Origin: an uncultured Rhodospirillales bacterium
Lineage (GTDB): Bacteria; Pseudomonadota; Alphaproteobacteria; Acetobacterales; Acetobacteraceae
Direction: 5' to 3'
Assembly: GCA_903924855.1 (NCBI GenBank)
Contig: CAIYCW010000150.1
Span: forward strand, 1 to 38,939
DNA: 38,939 bases
A program made the position numbers and the translations under genes. The notes under the pieces were generated by a model. The model was not told the DNA's origin and made no database searches. It saw only the letters and a program-made list of their open reading frames with translations. How positions within the stretch are numbered: the first letter of the stretch is position 1; each line of letters starts with the position of its first letter. This document shows positions 1-7,778 of the stretch, in pieces.

Positions 1-119
1 ACCGGCCGGTCAGCACCCCTATGCCGTCAGAGATAGACTGACGCAGGTCCAGGACCGCTGGTCCTGGTGGGTCCAGGGTGAAACCCTGGTCCGGCCGAAG
101 GCCATCCCCCCCCACAGCT
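1..119. other. left-edge region with two small hairpins
   Basis: No gene can be assigned here. Two adjacent inverted repeats are visible: CCAGGACC/GGTCCTGG (49-56 with 60-67, loop of 3) and CCAGGGT/ACCCTGG (73-79 with 83-89, loop of 3). They lie just beyond the stop of the hpxZ-like gene on the minus strand, so they could end that operon, although no T-run follows. A plus-strand frame is open from base 2 to a stop at 188-190 and could be the tail of a gene outside the window, but it overlaps hpxZ antisense and I do not recognise it. Confidence 0.35.
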
Positions 120-509
120 TCAGCCTGGCCAGTCGAAATCCAGGAACGACACATGGGCGGCGACGACGTGCCAGGTGGTGCCGGTTTTGATCCAGGTCTG
201 CATCTGCCGTCCGGTGCGTCCGCTGCCGCGGCGGCGGAACAGGGTGCTGGCGGTGGCGGTGTGGGTTCCGAAGGTGGTGATGACGGTTTGTGCCAGTTCG
301 CGCACCAGGTCGGTGTTGGGGCGTGCGGTGCGGAAGCTGCGGATTTCGTCGATGCCGTAGAGGTTTTCCGACTGGCCGTAGCGGATGGTGTTGGGGCTGT
401 CCCAGAACAGCTCGTCCAATGTTTCGGTGTCGTTGACGATCAGGGCGGCTTCATAGCGGGCGAAGGCGGCGCTGACTTCGGCGTGGATATGGGGAAGGTT
501 GATGTCCAT
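120..509 (-). CDS. hpxZ: HpxZ/AtzH family protein (SnoaL/NTF2-like fold)
   Basis: This 129-residue protein matches the small HpxZ (oxalurate catabolism) / AtzH family. The segment NTIRYGQSENLYG near residue 40-52 and the aromatic end FLDFDWPG are typical of that family. AtzH of the s-triazine pathway is known to act on 1,3-dicarboxyurea; HpxZ is part of the oxalurate/oxamate branch of purine use. The start at 509 is chosen over an in-frame ATG at 551 because the upper start would overlap the preceding amidase gene and the family begins at MDIN. It is the last gene of a four-gene minus-strand operon after the racemase-like, AtzG-like and AtzE-like genes, 8 bases after the amidase stop. The exact substrate is not visible from the sequence. 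Confidence 0.85.
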   Translation of the reverse strand: MDINLPHIHAEVSAAFARYEAALIVNDTETLDELFWDSPNTIRYGQSENLYGIDEIRSFRTARPNTDLVRELAQTVITTFGTHTATASTLFRRRGSGRTGRQMQTWIKTGTTWHVVAAHVSFLDFDWPG

Positions 510-517
510 GGGGTCCG

Positions 518-1918
518 TCAGGCGAAGTTGGGGGCGATGGGGGCGCGGCACAGCCCGGCTTGTTCCAGGGCGAAGGCGGCGCGGAACAGCTTGTCCTCGG
601 CCCAGGGTGCGGCGATGAGCTGGACGGCCAGCGGCAGTTGGCCTGCTGCGTTCTGGATCGGCGCTGCGATCACCGGCAGGCCGATGGCACTGATCGGTTG
701 GGTGTATTGGCCGAAGCTTGCGCGCAGCGGCAGGGTTTTGCCGCCCAGTTCAATGCTGGCCTGGCCGATCGGCATGGCGGTGGCAGGGGTGGCGGGAGCG
801 ATCAGAATATCCCAGTTGGCGAACACTGCCATCGCCTGGGCGCGGTAGTGGCTGCGCACGCGCTGCGCGTGGGTCACCCATTGGGCGGGCAGCATGGCGC
901 CTGCGATCAGGCGGTCCCGGGTGAGGGGTTCGAAATCGGCCTCACGGCTGCGCAGATCGGCCAGATGCTGGTTGGCGCCTTCGCAGGCGGTGATCAGAAA
1001 GGCGGCGGCGCGGCCTTCGGCGGCAAGCGGCAGGGTCACGGTGGCCGTGGCGCCGAGGGCGTGGGCCACCTGGTCGGCCGCGTGCTGCGGTTCGGGCTGG
1101 CTTGCCTCGGCGAAATAGCCGCCGAGGCGCGCGATGCGCAGGCCGCCGACGCCACTGCCCGAAAGCGGCGAGACCGGCTGAAAGCCATGCCAGGACTGGG
1201 CCGGATCATGCGGGTCCTGGCCCTGCATCGCCTCATAGGCCAGTGCCAGATCGGCCACGCTGCGGCTGAACGGGCCCACATGATCAAGGGCCGGCACGAA
1301 CATCACGGAGCCTGCGCGCGACAGCCGGCCATAGGTGGGTTTCAGCCCCCAGATGCCATTGTTGCTGGCCGGCACCCGGATCGATCCGTTGGTGTCGGTG
1401 CCGAGTGAGATGGCAACGAGGCCGGCCGCCACCGCGGCACCGGATCCGCCGGAGGAGCCGCCAGCGGAGCGGCTGAGATCGTGCGGATTGCGGCTCGGGC
1501 CGTAATGGCTGTTCTCGGTGGTGAAGCCGTAGGCGTATTCATCCATGTTCAGCGCCGCCACGCAGATGGCGCCAGCGCGTTCCATGGCGGCCACCGCGTA
1601 GCCATCCCGGGTGGCGGGCGGCTTGTCGCGCTCGATGATGCTGCCGGCCAGCGTGGTGATGCCCTGAATATCCCACAGGTTTTTGGCGGCGAACGGCACG
1701 CCGTCCAGTGGGCCGAGATCTTCGCCGGCGGCTCTGCGGACATCGAGTTCCTGAGCGCGGGCGATGGCGCGGCCGGTGAGGATGTCGGTTGCGGCGTTGA
1801 CCGTGGTGTTGTGGGCGGCAAAGCGCGCCAGAGCCGCTTCGGTTGCGGCAAGGGCGGTGATCTCGCCGGATTTGATCCTGGCCGCCAGCGCGTGGGCGGA
1901 GAGCTGATGCAGGCTCAT
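518..1918 (-). CDS. AtzE/HpxY-type amidase (amidase signature family)
   Basis: The 466-residue protein belongs to the amidase signature family, with the Ser-cisSer-Lys triad readable as Lys79 (PFAAKN), Ser155 in GGSSGGS and nucleophile Ser179 in GTDTNGSIRVPAS. These positions match GatA-like enzymes. The best match is the AtzE branch (1-carboxybiuret hydrolase; HpxY in purine-derived oxalurate use), which works as a complex with a small GatC-like AtzG subunit. That small subunit is encoded immediately upstream with an ATGA start/stop overlap at 1915-1918, which fixes this start and suggests translational coupling. A much longer open frame extends upstream to 2410 but covers the AtzG gene. The product is cytosolic; the natural ureide or amide substrate is unknown. 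Confidence 0.88.
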   Translation of the reverse strand: MSLHQLSAHALAARIKSGEITALAATEAALARFAAHNTTVNAATDILTGRAIARAQELDVRRAAGEDLGPLDGVPFAAKNLWDIQGITTLAGSIIERDKPPATRDGYAVAAMERAGAICVAALNMDEYAYGFTTENSHYGPSRNPHDLSRSAGGSSGGSGAAVAAGLVAISLGTDTNGSIRVPASNNGIWGLKPTYGRLSRAGSVMFVPALDHVGPFSRSVADLALAYEAMQGQDPHDPAQSWHGFQPVSPLSGSGVGGLRIARLGGYFAEASQPEPQHAADQVAHALGATATVTLPLAAEGRAAAFLITACEGANQHLADLRSREADFEPLTRDRLIAGAMLPAQWVTHAQRVRSHYRAQAMAVFANWDILIAPATPATAMPIGQASIELGGKTLPLRASFGQYTQPISAIGLPVIAAPIQNAAGQLPLAVQLIAAPWAEDKLFRAAFALEQAGLCRAPIAPNFA

Positions 1919-2106
1919 GCGACGAACACCGCGGCCGGTTCGGCATGGGCCGGCACCTCGGCCTGCAGCGCGGGCAGGCCCACGCGGATCACCAGGGCAA
2001 AGGCGCCGGCGATGTCCGCCAGGCGTTCGGGCGGCAGGTCGAAGCCCATGGCGGGGGCTACGGCTGTCACATAGGCAAGGCTGTCGAAGTGATCCGGGTC
2101 GATCAT
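1915..2106 (-). CDS. AtzG-like (DUF4089) small subunit of amidase
   Basis: A 63-residue acidic, helical protein (MIDPDHFDSL...) of the AtzG/HpxX type, DUF4089. Family members resemble GatC and wrap around the AtzE amidase to stabilise it. The gene ends in a 4-base overlap (1915-1918) with the AtzE start, and sits 41 bases after the racemase-like gene, so it is the second gene of the operon. The PPERLADIAGAF segment is typical of this family. No strong ribosome binding site is visible; a purine stretch AGAGCAGAG lies somewhat far upstream. Its tiny size makes it easy to miss, but its position between the other members of the module makes the call fairly secure. Confidence 0.82.
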   Translation of the reverse strand: MIDPDHFDSLAYVTAVAPAMGFDLPPERLADIAGAFALVIRVGLPALQAEVPAHAEPAAVFVA

Positions 2107-2147
2107 GGAAGACTCTGCTCTGCTGATGGGGATTGGGATTGCAGAAT

Positions 2148-2765
2148 TCAGGCCAACAGCCGGCGCAGCTTGCGGATGGCCGAATCAGGCGTGGTGAGCA
2201 CCGGCTTGCCGGTCGCCGCCGCCACCGCATCGGCCGCGCGGGCCAGGCTGAACTGCCCCAGCGCGATCGCATCGCAATCGGCCAGGGCCATGGCCGCCTT
2301 GGCCGCCAGCCGGTCATGTTCCGCGCCATCGCCGGCATCGAGGGCGGCCAGTGCGCCGTCGGCGTTCTTGGTGGCAACAGGCCGGCCGAATTCCCGCGGC
2401 AGGCTGACAAGGGAGGCCGGGAAGGTGGCGAGCAGGCCGATTTTCTCGTAATCGGCGGCTTCCTCGATCATCGCCTCGTTGGGTTTCAGCACCGGCATGC
2501 TGGAGAGTTCGGCGGCGCAGGCCTCGATACAGGGGCCAAAGGCCGAGCAGGTGAACAGAATTCCGGCAGCGCCGCAGTCCCGCGCGTAGCGGGCCAGCGT
2601 GAGGAAGCGCGGCGTCATCTGGTCCAGCGTGGCGCCTGCGGCAAGGTCGGCGGAGAGGCTGTCATCGAGCAGGTTGGCAAGCGTCGGCTCCGGCCAAAGC
2701 CGGGCAAAGGCCGCGTTGATCGGCACCACGGAGTGGCTGAGCGCGTGGATGAGGGCGATGCGCAT
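2148..2765 (-). CDS. Asp/Glu/hydantoin racemase-superfamily enzyme
   Basis: The 205-residue protein has the two-lobed Asp/Glu racemase architecture. The first active-site loop is present (ILFTCSAFGP, Cys73). At the place of the second catalytic Cys, where racemases carry a GC or CT motif, it reads IALGQFSLAR (about 168-176), so the two-cysteine mechanism appears to be lost. One-cysteine relatives include arylmalonate decarboxylase and maleate isomerase. The start at 2765 follows an AGGAG ribosome binding site; an in-frame ATG at 2843 has none. It opens the operon with the AtzG-AtzE-HpxZ module; in hpx loci an allantoin racemase of this superfamily also occurs, so a role in ureide or hydantoin use is a reasonable inference. 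Reaction not known. Confidence 0.75.
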   Translation of the reverse strand: MRIALIHALSHSVVPINAAFARLWPEPTLANLLDDSLSADLAAGATLDQMTPRFLTLARYARDCGAAGILFTCSAFGPCIEACAAELSSMPVLKPNEAMIEEAADYEKIGLLATFPASLVSLPREFGRPVATKNADGALAALDAGDGAEHDRLAAKAAMALADCDAIALGQFSLARAADAVAAATGKPVLTTPDSAIRKLRRLLA

Positions 2766-2894
2766 GGATGTCTCCTGTAAGGCCGCTTCGGACCGGCTGG
2801 GGGTGGTGCTTGCGCCTCTGATCGGGCAGATGACGCGCAACATTGATTTTGCCTGCAGATTAGCCGCAAGCCTGTCGCGAAGGACACACGCAAG

Positions 2895-3473
2895 ATGCTG
2901 AAAAATCTCTACAACAAGGTTCTGGCGCTGGCCGCCTCGCCGCGCGCCGAGTTGTGGCTGGCGGCGATCGCGTTTGCGGAGAGCAGCTTCTTCCCGATCC
3001 CGCCGGACACGCTGCTGCTACCCATGGCGTTGGCAAAGCCGGAACGCGCCTGGCGCTATGCCGCCATCTGCACGCTGGGCTCGGTGGTGGGCGGGCTGCT
3101 CGGCTATGCGATCGGTGCCCTGCTGTATGACAGCGTGGCCCTGCCGCTGCTGAACTTCTACCACTACACGGTGGCGTTCGAGGCGTTTCGCCAGCGCTTT
3201 GCCGAAAACGGCGTCTACATCATCCTGCTCAAGGGTCTGCTGCCGATCCCGTTCAAGATCGTCACCATCGCCTCCGGCGTGGCGGGCGTCAGCCTGCCGG
3301 CTTTTGTTGCAGCCTGCATCGTCACCCGCGGCGCGCGCTTCTTCCTGGAGGCGGCCCTGGTGTGGAAGTTCGGAGACTCGGTGCGCCATTTCATCGAAAC
3401 CCGCCTGATGCTGGTGACGTCACTGGTGGCGGTGGGCGTGATCGGCGGGTTTCTGCTGCTGAAGTTTGTGTGA
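2895..3473 (+). CDS. YqaA-type VTT/DedA-like inner-membrane protein
   Basis: A 192-residue hydrophobic protein with several membrane segments and the features of the YqaA/VTT (SNARE-associated) group: an early ESSFFPIPPDTLLLPMAL re-entrant-like segment (about 29-46), a Gly-rich helix (GGLLGYAIGALLYD) and the second loop LLKGLLPIPFKIVTIASG. Family members are linked to lipid scrambling or envelope homeostasis, but the function of the YqaA branch is not settled. The start is preceded by AAGGA about ten bases upstream. It stands alone on the plus strand, divergent from the racemase operon, and is followed by a strong shared terminator. Confidence 0.82.
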   Translation: MLKNLYNKVLALAASPRAELWLAAIAFAESSFFPIPPDTLLLPMALAKPERAWRYAAICTLGSVVGGLLGYAIGALLYDSVALPLLNFYHYTVAFEAFRQRFAENGVYIILLKGLLPIPFKIVTIASGVAGVSLPAFVAACIVTRGARFFLEAALVWKFGDSVRHFIETRLMLVTSLVAVGVIGGFLLLKFV

Positions 3474-3539
3474 CACGTGGCCAGCCGGCGACTGCGGCGG
3501 AGGCACCGCGCGCGTCCGCCCCACGACGAGTGACAACAG

Positions 3540-3575
3540 AAAAGGCGCCTGGATTGCTCCAGGCGCCTTTTTTGG
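3540..3575. terminator. bidirectional Rho-independent terminator
   Basis: A 14-bp perfect stem (AAAAGGCGCCTGGA at 3540-3553 with its complement at 3558-3571, loop TTGC) is followed by T-runs in both directions. It lies between the convergent VTT-protein gene and actP and can serve both. Confidence 0.9.
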
Positions 3576-3591
3576 TGTCAGACGGCGGTCC

Positions 3592-5268
3592 TCAGTGGCT
3601 GGACGCCCCCGAGGCACCGATGCCGGTCTGCGAGCGGACATATTGGGCGTCGAAGCCCGCCTTGTCGGTCGCGGCCCGGGCCGAGCTGTCGGTGATCGAG
3701 AAGATCCAGCAGCACAGGAAGCCCAGCGGCATCGAGAACAGCGCCGGATTGCTGTAGGGCCACAACGCCACCTTGTTGCCGAGCACCGCCACCCAGATCG
3801 ACGGACCCATCACGGTCAGCGAAAAGGCGGCGATCAGGCCGATGAAGCCGCCCAGCACCGCACCGCGTGTGGTGAGGCCCTTCCACAGCACCGAGAGCAG
3901 CAGCACCGGGAAGTTGGCACTGGCGGCGATCGCAAAGGCCAGCCCCACCATGAAGGCGATGTTGATCTTCTCGAAGCCGATGCCAAGCACAATGGCCAGA
4001 ATGCCGAGCACCACGGTGGCCGCCTTGGAGACGTGCATCTCCGTCTTGCCGGTATCCTGGCCCCTGCGCAGCACGGAGGCGAAGATGTCGTGGCTGACCG
4101 CAGACGCGCCGGCCAGTGTCAGACCCGACACCACCGCGAGGATGGTGGCGAACGCCACCGCCGAGATGAAGCCGAGCAGCAGCTCACCGCCCACCGCATC
4201 CGCCAGCCAGACAGCGGCCATGTTGGCCCCGCCCTTCAGCGCCTTGGTCGCCGGGTCGATATAGTCCGGGTTGGTCGCCACCAGCGTGATCGCGCCGAAG
4301 CCGATGATGAAGGTGAGGATGTAGAAATAGCCGATGAAGCTGGTGGCAAACAGCACCGAGCGGCGTGCCTCGCGGGCGTCCGACACGGTGAAGAAGCGCA
4401 TCAGGATATGCGGCAGGCCGGCCGTGCCGAACATCAGCGCGAGGCCGAGCGAGACGGTCTCGACCGGGTTCGCCACGAACGAGCCGGGCTGCATGATCGC
4501 CTGGTGCTTCGGGCTTACGGCCACAGCATCTGCGAACATCGCCATCGGGTTGAAGCCGTAATGGAACAGCACCAGGAGTGCGATCAGCGTGGCACCGCCC
4601 AGCAGCATGCACGCCTTGATGATCTGCACCCAGGTGGTGGCCAGCATGCCGCCGAAGGTGACGTAGCAGATCATCAGCACGCCCACGATGATCTCGGCGT
4701 AGAAATAGTCGAGCCCGAACAGCAGCTTGATCAGCTGGCCGGCGCCGACCATCTGCGCGATCAGGTAGAACGCCACCACCACCAGCGTGCCGGAGGCCGC
4801 AAGCAGGCGCATCGGTGTGGAGCCGAGCCGGTAGCTGATCACGTCCGCAAAGGTGAAGCGGCCGAGATTGCGCAGGCGTTCGGCCATCAGCGTCACGATG
4901 ATCGGCCAGCCGACCAGAAAGCCGATCGAGTAGATCAGCCCGTCATAGCCGTTGCCGTAAACCAGGGCGGAGATGCCCAGGAAGGAGGCGGCCGACATAT
5001 AGTCGCCGGCGATGGCAAGGCCGTTCTGGAAGCCGGTGATGGAGCCGCCGGCGGTGTAGAAATCCGATGTCGAGCGGGTGCGCTTGGCGGCCCAGAAGGT
5101 GATGAACAACGTGGCGATCACGAAGACGAAGAACATGATGATCGCGGTGTTGTTCGTCGCCTGCTTCTCGGTCTGGCCGACGGCTTCACCGGCCGCCATC
5201 GCGGTGCCGATGGAGCAGAGCAGGAAGGCTGCGATGGCGGAGAGCCGCTGCAGAAGAAGGCGGCTCAT
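3592..5268 (-). CDS. actP: cation/acetate symporter ActP
   Basis: This 558-residue protein is a sodium:solute symporter family member of the ActP type. It begins with a hydrophobic leader (to about residue 25), then the first transmembrane helix and the segment [44 protein letters not shown] in parts typical of acetate permeases. ActP takes up acetate and other short monocarboxylates with a cation across the inner membrane. The gene overlaps the upstream DUF485 gene by four bases (ATGA, 5265-5268), the usual yjcH-actP arrangement. No acs gene is in the window. A shared terminator follows at 3540-3575. Confidence 0.93.
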   Translation of the reverse strand: MSRLLLQRLSAIAAFLLCSIGTAMAAGEAVGQTEKQATNNTAIIMFFVFVIATLFITFWAAKRTRSTSDFYTAGGSITGFQNGLAIAGDYMSAASFLGISALVYGNGYDGLIYSIGFLVGWPIIVTLMAERLRNLGRFTFADVISYRLGSTPMRLLAASGTLVVVAFYLIAQMVGAGQLIKLLFGLDYFYAEIIVGVLMICYVTFGGMLATTWVQIIKACMLLGGATLIALLVLFHYGFNPMAMFADAVAVSPKHQAIMQPGSFVANPVETVSLGLALMFGTAGLPHILMRFFTVSDAREARRSVLFATSFIGYFYILTFIIGFGAITLVATNPDYIDPATKALKGGANMAAVWLADAVGGELLLGFISAVAFATILAVVSGLTLAGASAVSHDIFASVLRRGQDTGKTEMHVSKAATVVLGILAIVLGIGFEKINIAFMVGLAFAIAASANFPVLLLSVLWKGLTTRGAVLGGFIGLIAAFSLTVMGPSIWVAVLGNKVALWPYSNPALFSMPLGFLCCWIFSITDSSARAATDKAGFDAQYVRSQTGIGASGASSH

Positions 5269-5579
5269 TGGTTGGCCTCCACGATCTTGCGCGTCAGGGC
5301 GTCGAACTCGGTGTTGGCGCGGTTGACGTAGATGCCGGTGATCACGATGGCCGAGAGCAGCACGAACATGCCGATCGGGAAGGCCAGCGTCATCACGCCT
5401 GCGAACACGATGCCAAGGAACGGCTTCGCGAAGGCCAGCATGGCAACATAGCCGTAATAGATCACGAGCATCAGGATCGCGAGATTCCAGCCCAGGCTGC
5501 TGCGCTTGCGTTCAAGTTCGATGAAGTTGGGGTCGGCCTGGACCCTTCGGACCAGGTCATTGGCTGCAGAAATCGTCAT
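5265..5579 (-). CDS. yjcH: DUF485 membrane protein, partner of ActP
   Basis: A 104-residue protein with a cytosolic N-terminal arm ([19 protein letters not shown], the characteristic DUF485 motif) followed by two transmembrane helices and a short C-terminal tail. It is the usual upstream partner of actP and presumably assists or accompanies the acetate permease; its exact role is unknown. The start at 5579 is chosen because family members begin shortly before the FxxL motif and an AAGGAA ribosome binding site lies at the right distance; an open frame reaching 6014 has no such support and runs into the divergent MFS gene. Start and stop overlap with actP indicates coupled translation. Confidence 0.9.
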   Translation of the reverse strand: MTISAANDLVRRVQADPNFIELERKRSSLGWNLAILMLVIYYGYVAMLAFAKPFLGIVFAGVMTLAFPIGMFVLLSAIVITGIYVNRANTEFDALTRKIVEANQ

Positions 5580-5953
5580 TTTTATTCCTTGCTTTCCGGA
5601 GTGTTCTCCGGACTTGGCGTTCAACATGCCATGACCCAACCGCCCCCGCGGCCCGGCCATGCCCCCTTCGTTGCATCTATTCATTAGTGCAGCCCCGGAT
5701 GCAAGCCCCTCATTGCACAAGGATGCGCAACAAATAGCGGCGGCATTTGTCAGATTGGGTAATTTTTGGCTGTTAGCCGTTTGGTTGGCGCATAAAAACG
5801 AATGATCTGCGGTTCTGGCCACGGGGGCGGCCCCGTCATCCGATCTGCGATCAGCTCGGTTCGACAAAAATTGCTTTTGCTTGGCCATGGCCGACAGCGT
5901 ATCCAAACCCTGGCTGGGCAGTCTGTCGAATGCAGGTCTGAACTGGAGGCGCA
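5580..5953. promoter_or_regulatory. 374-bp divergent control region between actP operon and MFS gene
   Basis: No gene is visible here. The stretch is distinctly less GC-rich than its surroundings, especially 5725-5805, as expected for promoters of the two divergent units. A 7-bp hairpin (TCCGGAG/CTCCGGA, 5595-5601 with 5606-5612) lies just upstream of the yjcH ribosome binding site in the actP leader. I looked for a sigma54 pattern and found none that fits; no clear -35/-10 pair could be fixed for either direction. Confidence 0.55.
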
Positions 5954-7579
5954 ATGCAGTTGGACTCGGCCTCTCCGTCCGGGGCGCGGCGTATTCTGAA
6001 CGCCGAAGCCTCACGCGAGGAAGCGAGGGTTATTTTTGCTTCCGCGCTCGGAACCGTTTTTGAATGGTACGATTTTTTTATTTACGCAACGTTGGCGCCG
6101 TTTTTTGCCACGCTGTTCTTCCCGCCTGAAAACCCAACGGCCGCCCTGCTCGCAGCCTTTGCCACCTATGCCGCGGGCTTCATCATCCGCCCGTTCGGCG
6201 CCATCGTCTTCGGCCGCATCGGCGATGTGGTGGGACGGAAATACACGTTTCTGTTGACAGTCGTGGTCATGGGCGGTGCAACCATCGCCACCGGCTGCCT
6301 GCCGACCTTCGCGCAGCTCGGTTGGGTGGCGCCGGTGATCCTGGTGCTGCTGCGCCTGCTGCAGGGCCTGGCCCTGGGCGGCGAATATGGCGGCGCTGCC
6401 ACCTATGTGGCGGAATACGCACCGCAGCACAGCCGCGGCTATGCCACGGCCTGGGTGCAGACCACCGCGACATTCGGCCTGCTGCTGTCACTCTCCATCA
6501 TCCTGGCCTGCCGTGAAGGGCTGAGTGTGGACCAGTTCCGCGCATTCGGCTGGCGGCTGCCCTTTGTGGTGTCGGTTCTGCTGCTGGGCTGGACGCTGAT
6601 CATCCGGATGCGGCTGAAGGAAAGCCCGGTGTTCCAACGCATGCTGTCCGAGGGGCGGGCATCACGCCGGCCGCTGGTGGACACGTTCCTGCGCGCGCCC
6701 AACAATCTGCGCGTGTTCGCGGCCCTGTTCGGCGCCTGCGCCGGCCAGGGTGTGGTGTGGTACACCGGCCAATTCTACGCGCTGTTCTTCATGACCACAT
6801 CGCTGCATCTGCCCGAGCGCACCGCCTATCTGCTGCTGGGCGGTGCCTTGCTGGCCGCCATGCCGCTGTTTCTGGTGTTCGGGCGGCTGTCGGACCGCTT
6901 CGGGCGCAAGCGGATCATACTTGCCGGCTGCCTGCTCTCGGCCCTGCTGTATCTGCCGCTGTTTCACATGCTGGCGCAGGCGGTCAATCCGGGGCTGATG
7001 GCGTGGCAGAAGGCCACACCGGTGAGCGTTGCCGCCGATGAATGCCGGTTTCATGTCTTCGTCGGGCCGTGGTCGGAGTTCTCGGCCTGCGACATCGCGC
7101 GCGGCGTGCTGGCCTCGCAGGGCGTGGGGTTCGAGACGGGGCCGGCCGAGCCAGGCCAGGCGGTGGTGGTGACGATCGGCCAGGAGCGGGTTCTGGGGGC
7201 CGCGGCGCAGCCGATTCTGGCAGCTTTGGCCCGGTCGGGCTACCAGGCGCAGCCCGATCCGGCGCAGATCGATGCACCCAAGGCGTTTCTCGCCCTGTTC
7301 CTGATGGTGGTGCTGGTGACCATGGTCTACGGCCCGATGGCTGCGTTTCTGGTCGAGCTGTTTCCGACCCGGATCCGCTACACCTCGATCTCATTTCCCT
7401 ATCACATCGGCAATGGCTGGTTCGGCGGCATGCTGCCATTGCTGTCCACCGCCCTGGTGGCGTGGAGCGGCAATCTGTTCGCGGGCCTGTATTACCCGAT
7501 CGCGGTTGCGGGCCTGACCGTGGTGGTCGGCGCCCTGTGCGTGCATGACCGGCGCGGGGTGGATCTCAATCTCGAATGA
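5954..7579 (+). CDS. MFS transporter, metabolite:H+ symporter (MHS) type
   Basis: A 541-residue 12-helix major facilitator with the MHS hallmarks: GTVFEWYDFFIYATLAPFF in the first helix, GRIGDVVGRK in loop 2-3, RLLQGLALGGEYGGA in helix 4, and GRLSDRFGRKR in loop 8-9. Relatives carry alpha-ketoglutarate, shikimate, proline/betaine or dicarboxylates with protons. It differs from short members by an insert of about 85 residues (roughly 352-437), between helices 9 and 10, which would face the periplasm and contains two Cys (DEC and SAC). The start follows GGAGG six bases upstream. It is a single gene divergent from the actP operon, which hints at, but does not prove, a carboxylate substrate. Confidence 0.88.
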   Translation: MQLDSASPSGARRILNAEASREEARVIFASALGTVFEWYDFFIYATLAPFFATLFFPPENPTAALLAAFATYAAGFIIRPFGAIVFGRIGDVVGRKYTFLLTVVVMGGATIATGCLPTFAQLGWVAPVILVLLRLLQGLALGGEYGGAATYVAEYAPQHSRGYATAWVQTTATFGLLLSLSIILACREGLSVDQFRAFGWRLPFVVSVLLLGWTLIIRMRLKESPVFQRMLSEGRASRRPLVDTFLRAPNNLRVFAALFGACAGQGVVWYTGQFYALFFMTTSLHLPERTAYLLLGGALLAAMPLFLVFGRLSDRFGRKRIILAGCLLSALLYLPLFHMLAQAVNPGLMAWQKATPVSVAADECRFHVFVGPWSEFSACDIARGVLASQGVGFETGPAEPGQAVVVTIGQERVLGAAAQPILAALARSGYQAQPDPAQIDAPKAFLALFLMVVLVTMVYGPMAAFLVELFPTRIRYTSISFPYHIGNGWFGGMLPLLSTALVAWSGNLFAGLYYPIAVAGLTVVVGALCVHDRRGVDLNLE

Positions 7580-7618
7580 TGTGACCCCCCTGATGTGACC
7601 CCCCTGATATGATTCCCC
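7577..7618. repeat. three tandem 14-bp repeats at the MFS stop codon
   Basis: The unit TGATGTGACCCCCC occurs twice exactly (7577-7590, 7591-7604) and once with three changes (TGATATGATTCCCC, 7605-7618). The stop codon of the MFS gene is the first three bases of the array. No spacers exist, so it is not CRISPR. Confidence 0.85.
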
Positions 7619-7778
7619 TGGGCTGACACGACCGAGCTGGTCCAGCCTTTACCACCCTGCGGTTCAGCCCCATCTCTGCCGGGGCTGGACTTCCGGGGGC
7701 CTTGCATGGCACTCCGCCCGGCCGCCGCTTCCGCGCGCAGCGCCCGCTGGGCCTGCGCAATTTTGCCAAGGACGAGAC

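Noticed and set aside
1-190. Plus-strand gene tail entering from the left edge
   Set aside because: The frame stays open to 188 but overlaps hpxZ antisense, has no recognised motif and is too short to judge.
3466-5331. Long plus-strand open frame opposite actP and its partner
   Set aside because: Low-complexity, His/Arg/Gln-rich translation caused by GC-skewed codon positions; the minus-strand frame encodes a complete ActP.
5580-5700. Sigma54 promoter for the actP operon
   Set aside because: TGGCAT followed by TTG occurs on the minus strand but the spacing and the GC element are wrong.
5265-6014. Extended N-terminus of the DUF485 protein
   Set aside because: The added 145 residues have no family match and overlap the divergent MFS gene; the ATG at 5579 has a good ribosome binding site.
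7577-7618. CRISPR array
   Set aside because: Contiguous 14-bp repeats without spacers and no cas genes.
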